Program-made: the position numbers and the translations under genes
Part shown: in pieces, positions 6,044 through 12,454 of the stretch
Numbering within the stretch: position 1 is the stretch's first letter
Layout: each line of letters opens with the position of its first letter
The notes under the pieces: generated by a model
Told to the model about the DNA's origin: nothing
What the model saw: the letters and a program-made list of their open reading frames with translations, nothing else
The model's database searches: none
Source: an uncultured Bacilli bacterium
GTDB taxonomy: Bacteria > Bacillota_I > Bacilli_A > RF39 > UBA660
Direction of reading: 5' to 3'
DNA: 13,747 nucleotides
Assembly (NCBI GenBank): GCA_947598425.1
Contig: CANQFH010000021.1
Location: 1-13,747 of the forward strand

Positions 6044-8536
6044 TTTTTCTTCTTGTAATTTATCTTTTTCTTTTTGGACTAATTCTTGTGGAGCTTTAGA
6101 TGTAAAATTATTATTTGCTAAAAGACTTTCTCTTTTCTTAATTGATAATTCTAATTCTTGAATCCTTTTTTCTTTTAATAATAAATCATTTTCCGTTATT
6201 TCTTTTTCATAATAAATAATAGCATGATAATTTTTACTATCTACTTTGAATTTAGTAATATTTAATTCCTCGTTAGTTATTTTATCTTCTAATTTTAATA
6301 ACTTAATAATTATTGCCTCATCAAAATTTATATTTACTTGATATTTATTAGTAATATTATTTTCTTTTAAAGTATTACGATAATTACGAATAAAATCAAT
6401 AATTTCATCTACTTTAGCTTCACTATCCACAAATACTAAATTTTTATTATATGTAGGATAATTACTAATCATAATATTTTCACTATCTTTTAAAGGTAAG
6501 ACTTCATAGATAGCGTCCGTTACATAAGGCATAAATGGATGTAACATTTTAATAATTGCAGTTAAAGTATATAAAAGGGTACTTTTAGTACTTAGAGTAT
6601 CACTACTAAATTTAGACATTTCAATATAATTATCACAAAAATCGTTCCAAATAAAGGAATATATACTGGCATTAACATTATTGAATTCAAATTTTTCCAT
6701 TCTCTTAGTAACATCTTTAATTACTTTATTTAATTTAGTTAAAATCCATTCATCTTGTATTTGTAAATTTTCTAATTGAATTTCTTTTAAATCTTCAATA
6801 TTCATTAAAACATAACGAGAAGCATTCCATAATTTATTAATAAAATTCCAAGTAGATTTTAATTTATCTTCATCAAATCTTAAATCCATTCCGGGAGCAG
6901 TTGATGTTGTTAGATAATATCTCAAAGCATCAGCACCATATTTATCAATCATATCCATGGGATCGACACCATTACCTAAGCTTTTACTCATTTTTCTTCC
7001 TTGTTTATCTCTAATTAAACCATGAATTAAACAATATTCAAAAGGTCTTTGATTCGTAAATTCTAAACTTTGGAAAGTCATGCGACATACCCAGAAGAAA
7101 ATAATATCATAACCAGTAACTAAAGTATTAGTTGGGAAATATCTTTGATATAATTCGGTTTCTTTAGGGAATCCCATTGTTGAAAATGGCCATAGGGCAC
7201 TGGAAAACCAAGTATCTAAAACATCTTCATCTTGATGCCAACCTTCACCCTTAGGAGCGTCCATTCCCACATAAACTTCTTCACCTTTATACCAAGCTGG
7301 AATACGATGCCCCCACCAAAGTTGTCTAGAAATACACCAATCATGACAATCATTCATCCAATTATTCATAATTTTTTCAAACCGTGGTGGAATAAAATTA
7401 ACTTTAGTATCTTTATTTTTTTGGTTCTCAACTACTCTTTTAGATAAGCTTTCCATATTAACAAACCATTGCTTTGATAAATAAGGTTCAACTTGAGCCA
7501 TAGTTCTTTCAGAATGACCTACAGAATGGGTAATCTTTTCTATTTTAATAAGTAATCCTTGTTCATCTAAATCTTTAATTAACGCTTCCCGACATGCAAA
7601 ACGATCCATCTTATTATATTTACCAGCATTTTCATTCATGGTACCATCTTCATTTAAAACTTTAATTTTTTCTAAATTATGACGTAATCCCACTTCAAAG
7701 TCATTGGGATCATGAGCTGGAGTTATTTTAACGACACCAGTACCAAACTCAGGATCAGCATGTTCATCACCAATAACCGGAATTAATTTATTAACTATTG
7801 GTAATATAACTTTTTTACCAATTAAATCTTTATATCTTTGGTCTTCAGGATTAACCGCTACTGCTGTATCTCCAAATAAAGTTTCTGGTCTGGTTGTTGC
7901 TACCTCTAAATAACGATCTGTACCTTCAATATAATATTTTATATGATAAAAAGCTCCTTCAATATCTTTATAAATAACTTCTTCATTAGATAAAGCTGTT
8001 TTCGCAACTGGATCCCAATTTATTATTTTTTCACCACGATATATTAAACCTTTTTCATATAATTTTACAAAAACATATTTAACTGCTTCACTTAATCCTT
8101 CATCTAAAGTAAATCTTTCTTTAGTTAAATCTACTGATAATCCTAATTTAGCCCATTGTTCATGGATAATACTTTTATGTTCATCTGTCCATTTAAAACA
8201 TTCATCTAAAAATTTTTCTCTTCCTAATTCATACTTATTAATACCTTGTTCTTTAAGACGGTTTACTACTTTAGCCTCTGTAGCAATAGCGGCATGATCA
8301 GTACCAGGAAGCCATAAACAATCATAACCTTGCATTCTTTTAAAACGAATGATAATATCTTGTAATGCTGTATCCCAAGCATGTCCTAAATGGAGTTTAC
8401 CAGTAACATTAGGGGGAGGTATAACAATGGAATAAGGTTTTTTTGAAGTATCACCACATTCAAAATATTTATTTTCTTCCCATTTATAATATCTATCCTT
8501 TTCTACTAATAAATGATTATATTTTTTATCTAACAT
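6020..8536 (-). CDS. valS: Valyl-tRNA synthetase
   Basis: Class Ia aminoacyl-tRNA synthetase that charges tRNA-Val, 838 residues, complete. Visible landmarks in order: PPPNVTGKLHLGHAWD with the HIGH motif as HLGH (49-52); the CP1 editing domain with ATTRPETLFGDTAVAVNP and the GTGVVKITPAHDPNDFEVG block; WCISRQLWWGHRIPAWY; DVLDTWFSSALWPFSTMGFP; the KMSKS loop (515-519) in GRKMSKSLGNGVDPMD; an anticodon-binding domain; and a charged C-terminal coiled-coil arm (about 775-838). Its start overlaps the end of the HD gene by 7 bases (AAATGTTAG), with AAGGA as ribosome site, so the two are translated from one mRNA. That mRNA begins with a T-box leader, so expression should rise when tRNA-Val is uncharged. 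Confidence 0.98.
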   Translation of the reverse strand: MLDKKYNHLLVEKDRYYKWEENKYFECGDTSKKPYSIVIPPPNVTGKLHLGHAWDTALQDIIIRFKRMQGYDCLWLPGTDHAAIATEAKVVNRLKEQGINKYELGREKFLDECFKWTDEHKSIIHEQWAKLGLSVDLTKERFTLDEGLSEAVKYVFVKLYEKGLIYRGEKIINWDPVAKTALSNEEVIYKDIEGAFYHIKYYIEGTDRYLEVATTRPETLFGDTAVAVNPEDQRYKDLIGKKVILPIVNKLIPVIGDEHADPEFGTGVVKITPAHDPNDFEVGLRHNLEKIKVLNEDGTMNENAGKYNKMDRFACREALIKDLDEQGLLIKIEKITHSVGHSERTMAQVEPYLSKQWFVNMESLSKRVVENQKNKDTKVNFIPPRFEKIMNNWMNDCHDWCISRQLWWGHRIPAWYKGEEVYVGMDAPKGEGWHQDEDVLDTWFSSALWPFSTMGFPKETELYQRYFPTNTLVTGYDIIFFWVCRMTFQSLEFTNQRPFEYCLIHGLIRDKQGRKMSKSLGNGVDPMDMIDKYGADALRYYLTTSTAPGMDLRFDEDKLKSTWNFINKLWNASRYVLMNIEDLKEIQLENLQIQDEWILTKLNKVIKDVTKRMEKFEFNNVNASIYSFIWNDFCDNYIEMSKFSSDTLSTKSTLLYTLTAIIKMLHPFMPYVTDAIYEVLPLKDSENIMISNYPTYNKNLVFVDSEAKVDEIIDFIRNYRNTLKENNITNKYQVNINFDEAIIIKLLKLEDKITNEELNITKFKVDSKNYHAIIYYEKEITENDLLLKEKRIQELELSIKKRESLLANNNFTSKAPQELVQKEKDKLQEEKEELAKLS

Positions 8537-9276
8537 TTTAATCCTTCTTTCCTATTTAATACTTCATACATATTATTTTTAATGATATTAAATATATCTT
8601 CACTATTATTAATAACTTTTATTTTATTTAACATTAAATCTATATAACCTTTTTCTTTTAACAATTCAATACTCTCTTGATAATTAAAATCAAATATATA
8701 ACCACAATCAATAATAAGACCATCAGATTTTTTTAAATTACTAATTTTCTTAACTAATCTTTTATTAAGAAAATCTTTAAGACAACTTACAGTGATTTCT
8801 TCTTCATCTAATATTAAATCAAAACATAAATAATCAACATAGAAGATATCTATCTTATCAATATCTCTAATTAAATCGACAAACATTTTAGTTCTTTTAT
8901 CTAATGGTGGAATATCTAAATAATGTTTATTATGTTCATAAATTGCTTCTTTAATTATCGCATCATCTTTATTATCAATAACAAAATCTCTTATGTGTCC
9001 TTCTTCAAATAAATATTGCACTCCATAAGAAGCATGATCAAACTTTTTATCACTAAAATTATGATATTTATTTACTTGAACAAAACGACCTATATCATGT
9101 AAAAGAGCAATTATCTCTAATAAATTAGTATCCTCGGCATTTAAATTTAATTTACTAGCTATTTCTTTGGCTAACTCAACTACTCTATAGGTATGTTCTA
9201 TTTTTAATTTAATATTAAAGTCTTTATTATCAAAACTAGCTACATATTCTTTAAAACTTGCTAATGCCTTATCCAT
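8530..9276 (-). CDS. HD-domain phosphohydrolase, co-transcribed with valS
   Basis: A 248-residue soluble HD-superfamily protein. The metal-binding set is visible: His28 in IEHTYRV, His60-Asp61 in ALLHDIGRF, His81 in FDHASYG, a further EHNKHY block near 114-119 and an acidic IRDIDKIDI (about 136-144). Families of this type hydrolyse nucleotides or related phosphoesters; the substrate here is unknown. The start is supported by GGAGG four bases upstream of the ATG. It is the first gene after the T-box and overlaps valS, so a tRNA-Val charging signal controls it too. A housekeeping role linked to translation or nucleotide stress is plausible but unproven. Confidence 0.85.
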   Translation of the reverse strand: MDKALASFKEYVASFDNKDFNIKLKIEHTYRVVELAKEIASKLNLNAEDTNLLEIIALLHDIGRFVQVNKYHNFSDKKFDHASYGVQYLFEEGHIRDFVIDNKDDAIIKEAIYEHNKHYLDIPPLDKRTKMFVDLIRDIDKIDIFYVDYLCFDLILDEEEITVSCLKDFLNKRLVKKISNLKKSDGLIIDCGYIFDFNYQESIELLKEKGYIDLMLNKIKVINNSEDIFNIIKNNMYEVLNRKEGLKC

Positions 9277-9289
9277 ATTACCTCCATAT

Positions 9290-9475
9290 AAAAAAGATGG
9301 TTACCAAAGGGCGACTAATAACCGCGGTACCACCTTTATTTTTTCTTTAAATTATAACGCATTTCTGCTTTTATACTCCGTTTGCAACCAATATATTCCT
9401 TCTTTATTAGTTTCCACCAACCACTAACTCTCTTTTAAATATCTAATATATACCTCAAACATCTTTATATAATTT
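9290..9475 (-). ncRNA. T-box riboswitch, valine (GUU) specifier, with terminator
   Basis: The minus-strand leader contains the hallmark T-box AGGTGGTACCGCGG (9322-9335). Its UGGU bulge would pair with the tRNA acceptor end and with discriminator A73. Terminator: AAAGGTGGTACC pairs with GGTAACCATCTTT (one bulge) followed by TTTTTT (9290-9295); the antiterminator pairs AAAGG with CCCTTT. Stem I is closed by GUUUG (9456-9460) with CAAAC (9380-9384), with an AU stem above. The 3' side of the loop reads TGGTTG, giving GUU (9386-9388) followed by a purine, a valine specifier. The distal AGAGAGTTAGTGG...GGTGGAAAC region looks like the usual AG-bulge and loop. It controls the HD gene and valS. Confidence 0.92.
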
Positions 9476-9481
9476 TTCTAT

Positions 9482-9510
9482 ATTTTAACAAATATTTTAC
9501 TATTGTGCAA
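9482..9510 (-). promoter_or_regulatory. Promoter of the T-box-HD-valS transcript
   Basis: Minus-strand TTGCAC (9505-9510), 17 bases, TAAAAT (9482-9487), located 2 bases after the stop of the upstream gene. Predicted start near 9475 places the T-box stem I close to the 5' end of the RNA, as expected. Confidence 0.75.
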
Positions 9511-9512
9511 TA

Positions 9513-10451
9513 CTAACTATCTATAAAAGCATTAGCGATAGTATCAATAATATTATCATCTAATAATACTTCTAAATTAGTACCATTTTTATTTAAACTA
9601 ACTTTACCAGTAGTATTAATTATAGGAATACTTCTTAAATAACCTTCATTTAAATTAGTATATATTAAAACAAAATTATTAATAACTATTCCTATATATT
9701 GATCTAATATTATATAATCTTTAATCTCATAATTACTTAAAACTTCATATCCTTCATAACTATATATCTTTATTTGATTATCTTTCTTATTAATAATATA
9801 TTCATCAGTATAATCAGTAATAATATCGTTAAAACTAGCTGATATCGTATTATTTTCATTATCTACTATTTGCCATTTATTATCTCTATAAGTAATAAAA
9901 CGATCAGTCTTTAATTCGCCATTTTCATTAAAATGATTAGCAAGTCCGATAAAATCATATTCAAATGGTAAAATAGCCATTAATGATTCACCAATACTTA
10001 ATGCTCCCCAAACATCATTACTATTTTTAATAACATAAACATTATCTTCTAAAGCTGTATAATAATTTTTAATAGCTTTATATGATTGCAAATTAGTACC
10101 AGTTTCAACACTATAGAGATTTATCAAAGCCCCATCAGTTATAAAAGTATATTTATAATCAATAACTCCAACTGGTTTAGTTTCTCCTTGATCATAATAA
10201 TTTATTTTATAAGTATTATCATCAACTATGGGTGTGGTATATTCACAGATTTCCGTTTGACATTCATACTTACTCATTAAACGATTCTTTTCATTATAAA
10301 ACCATAGCTTCCCTTTATAATAGAATTCATGATTAGAATTTTCTTCTAAAGGATTATAATTACTATTAGAAAATGCTCCTAAAACAGTTAAGGGAGTAAA
10401 GATGAATAAAAGAACAACTATTGTTATTAATACTGGTCTTTTATTCTCCAT
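9513..10451 (-). CDS. Exported WG-repeat-like protein, one-module
   Basis: I recognise no named family. A 312-residue protein with an N-terminal hydrophobic segment after MENKR (residues 6-25, ending TVLGAFS), a signal peptide or membrane anchor without a lipobox cysteine. The rest is beta-rich. Blocks such as DVWGALSIGESLMAILPFEYDFI (about 147-168) and NKWQIVDNENNTISASFNDI resemble degenerate WG repeats. Its module begins KGKLWFYNEKNRLMSKYECQTEIC, like two stretches of the protein encoded upstream, and has only two cysteines (64 and 69). I chose the ATG at 10451 because GGAG lies 9 bases upstream and a signal-like segment starts there. Longer in-frame starts up to 10493 would run deep into the upstream gene. 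It overlaps that gene by 11 bases. Confidence 0.7.
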   Translation of the reverse strand: MENKRPVLITIVVLLFIFTPLTVLGAFSNSNYNPLEENSNHEFYYKGKLWFYNEKNRLMSKYECQTEICEYTTPIVDDNTYKINYYDQGETKPVGVIDYKYTFITDGALINLYSVETGTNLQSYKAIKNYYTALEDNVYVIKNSNDVWGALSIGESLMAILPFEYDFIGLANHFNENGELKTDRFITYRDNKWQIVDNENNTISASFNDIITDYTDEYIINKKDNQIKIYSYEGYEVLSNYEIKDYIILDQYIGIVINNFVLIYTNLNEGYLRSIPIINTTGKVSLNKNGTNLEVLLDDNIIDTIANAFIDS

Positions 10452-12330
10452 AAATTCTTTCTCCATCTTTATCAAAACGATATACATCATCATCTATAGT
10501 GATTGTAAAACCATTTTCAAAACTAATTTCAAATTCATTATCAACTACTCTTATAGAATCTTCTAATATTTCTTTACTACTTGTATAAGAGAAAACATTT
10601 AATTTATTATTATTGATTCCAACATAGTAATTATCATATAACTTAATATAAGCAAATTCATTACTTACTTTACTAAATTTATTATTATATACCACATAAC
10701 TATCATCATCTACTAATACATAATAACTACCATTACTAATAATTTCTTTATACTTAAATTCAATCTTACCTTTTACAGTACTACCAATTTCTAAGATACC
10801 AAATTTACCAGAATTATTTCCAATTGCGGACCGGGCAATGACATATGATGGACTTGCTGATATATGACTTATTTCAGTTTGTAATTCATCTTCATTAACG
10901 ATAGCTAACGTACTATATGTACCTTTTACTTTCTTTTCTTTTAAATCATATAAATAATATTTTAAATCATTTTCAGTAGCATTATCATATATAAAGACAT
11001 AACGATTATTATAAATACCACTAGTTAATTCTTCTTCATGATATATATTACAATTATTTAAGATAACATCACTACTAGTTAAATTATTTTTATTATTACA
11101 TGTATATGTACCTAATAAATCAGTTTTATCACTATCACCATAGAAGTATAACTTACCTTCATAATAACTCATATATGGAATTGTAGCACTTACTTTCCCT
11201 TCCATTAAATTAATATTAGTTGTGTCTTTTCCTACTTTTACTAAAGCATTATTATCAATGACATCAATCTCATAACTAACTTTAGTATCCACTAATCTAT
11301 TATCTTTATCATAAACATATTTCTTTATATAATCAGTACTAGTTATTCTTACACCATCTTTATTTAAATCTTGTAATTCTTCATCTTTTAAATAAACTCT
11401 ACTCTTAGATACAAAAGAGATAACTCCATTATGAAGTCCTATATAATCATAACCACTTTCTAATTCATTATAATTATAATCATATAAATTATATTTATTA
11501 TTAACTACTCCTACAATATATTTACTATTAGCATTTTTAATATCAATTTTAAAATTCTTACTTAATCTTTTACCAGTATTATCAATAATATAATGGTCTT
11601 CTTTATCTAAGGCTGCTAAATATTGTAATTCAGCATTTACAATACTTAAATTATCATATGATGGCCTTATTAAATATTCATAACCACTTTCAGTAATTTT
11701 TATTAAACCATATTTATGTAAAGTATCTTCAATAACAATTAAATTATCTGTTGTTCCATAAGTCTTAATACTTAATAATTCTAAATCAGCTACCTCTCTT
11801 TGATTGATATCATATAAAATAATCTTATCACCATCTTTAACAAAGACATAGTTATCTAAATATATTTGACTACTTTTTTCTATTTCAATTCCAGATTCAT
11901 TGACGTTTAATATTCTATCAAAGGTATCTTTAGAATAATCTAACTTAGCTACTAAGCATTTTTCAGTATCTTTATTCTCACATTCATAACTTCCTAATTC
12001 TTGATTACTATTATCTAGGAAGATTAAATTACCATTTTCATAACGATAATTATCTTTTTCAACAATAACAGGATCTTGAGGCTTTTCATCTTCATTTGGC
12101 TTTTTTAAAACTAGAAAATACACTAATAAAAAGGCAATAAGTAAAATCACAACAACAATACCCACTATTATTAGAGTTTTCTTTTTCTTATCCAAATCAT
12201 CCCATTTGTCTTTTAAACTTTTTTTATTTTTTTTCTTAGGTTCTTTAACTACTTTGATTTCATCATCTAAAGTTTCAACTTCTTCATTATCGTTTATTTC
12301 AATAATCTCATTGTTATCATACTCATTCAT
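10441..12330 (-). CDS. Membrane-anchored two-module WG-repeat-like protein
   Basis: Unrecognised 629-residue protein. It has an acidic then lysine-rich cytoplasmic N-terminus (1-52), one membrane segment (about 53-75), a short linker and a large beta-rich outside domain. That domain contains two related modules starting near residues 97 and 389: NGNLIFLDNSNQELGSYECEN...C and EGKLYFYGDSDKTDLLGTYTCNN...C. Within each, WG-like units recur (HKYGLIKI...IRPSYDNL near 206-228; GKFGILEI...IEFKYKEI near 508-530). Its only cysteines are two per module (117/125 and 411/427). The ATG is preceded by AGGAG 9 bases upstream. A one-module relative overlaps its 3' end. Propeller-like surface sensing or binding is a guess; the orientation (N-terminus inside) follows from the charge pattern. 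Confidence 0.72.
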   Translation of the reverse strand: MNEYDNNEIIEINDNEEVETLDDEIKVVKEPKKKNKKSLKDKWDDLDKKKKTLIIVGIVVVILLIAFLLVYFLVLKKPNEDEKPQDPVIVEKDNYRYENGNLIFLDNSNQELGSYECENKDTEKCLVAKLDYSKDTFDRILNVNESGIEIEKSSQIYLDNYVFVKDGDKIILYDINQREVADLELLSIKTYGTTDNLIVIEDTLHKYGLIKITESGYEYLIRPSYDNLSIVNAELQYLAALDKEDHYIIDNTGKRLSKNFKIDIKNANSKYIVGVVNNKYNLYDYNYNELESGYDYIGLHNGVISFVSKSRVYLKDEELQDLNKDGVRITSTDYIKKYVYDKDNRLVDTKVSYEIDVIDNNALVKVGKDTTNINLMEGKVSATIPYMSYYEGKLYFYGDSDKTDLLGTYTCNNKNNLTSSDVILNNCNIYHEEELTSGIYNNRYVFIYDNATENDLKYYLYDLKEKKVKGTYSTLAIVNEDELQTEISHISASPSYVIARSAIGNNSGKFGILEIGSTVKGKIEFKYKEIISNGSYYVLVDDDSYVVYNNKFSKVSNEFAYIKLYDNYYVGINNNKLNVFSYTSSKEILEDSIRVVDNEFEISFENGFTITIDDDVYRFDKDGERIYGE

Positions 12331-12353
12331 AATAATACACTCCTATAGTTTAA

Positions 12354-12359
12354 ATTATA
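12354..12359 (-). promoter_or_regulatory. Likely -10 box for the WG-like gene pair
   Basis: A minus-strand TATAAT preceded by a G two bases upstream lies 24 bases before the start codon, in the 122-base gap after the upstream terminator. No good -35 is seen at 16-18 bases; the best there is the weak TTTATT-like sequence. The rest of the gap holds only AT-rich sequence and the hairpin at 12431-12454. Confidence 0.5.
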
Positions 12360-12430
12360 ACATAAATATTCTTATAATAAAAGATAGTTATATTAATCTA
12401 AATTTATGAATAGACATATTAAATAAATAT

Positions 12431-12454
12431 AAAAAAGAAGATTGTTCTTCTTTT
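12431..12454 (-). terminator. Hairpin after the lectin-like gene: terminator and possible DGR target hairpin
   Basis: Minus-strand AAAAGAAGA (12446-12454) pairs over 9 bp with TCTTCTTTT (12433-12441) around a 4-base ACAA loop, continuing into further T (to 12431). The stem begins within the stop codon of the upstream gene. As RNA it fits a weak, AU-rich terminator. As DNA, a short stem with a 4-base loop just downstream of a variable region is what some DGR targets carry for recognition. Confidence 0.65.

Noticed and set aside
10452..10493. Longer start (M-M-M-Y) for the one-module WG-like protein
   Set aside because: It would overlap the upstream gene by 53 bases and put 14 residues ahead of a good signal-like segment. 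The ATG at 10451 has a GGAG at the right distance.
12331..12452. A DGR template repeat or RT gene downstream of the variable region
   Set aside because: The gap is AT-rich with only a hairpin and a -10 box. No second copy of the GC-rich patch was found by eye anywhere in the window, and no reading frame shows RT motifs.
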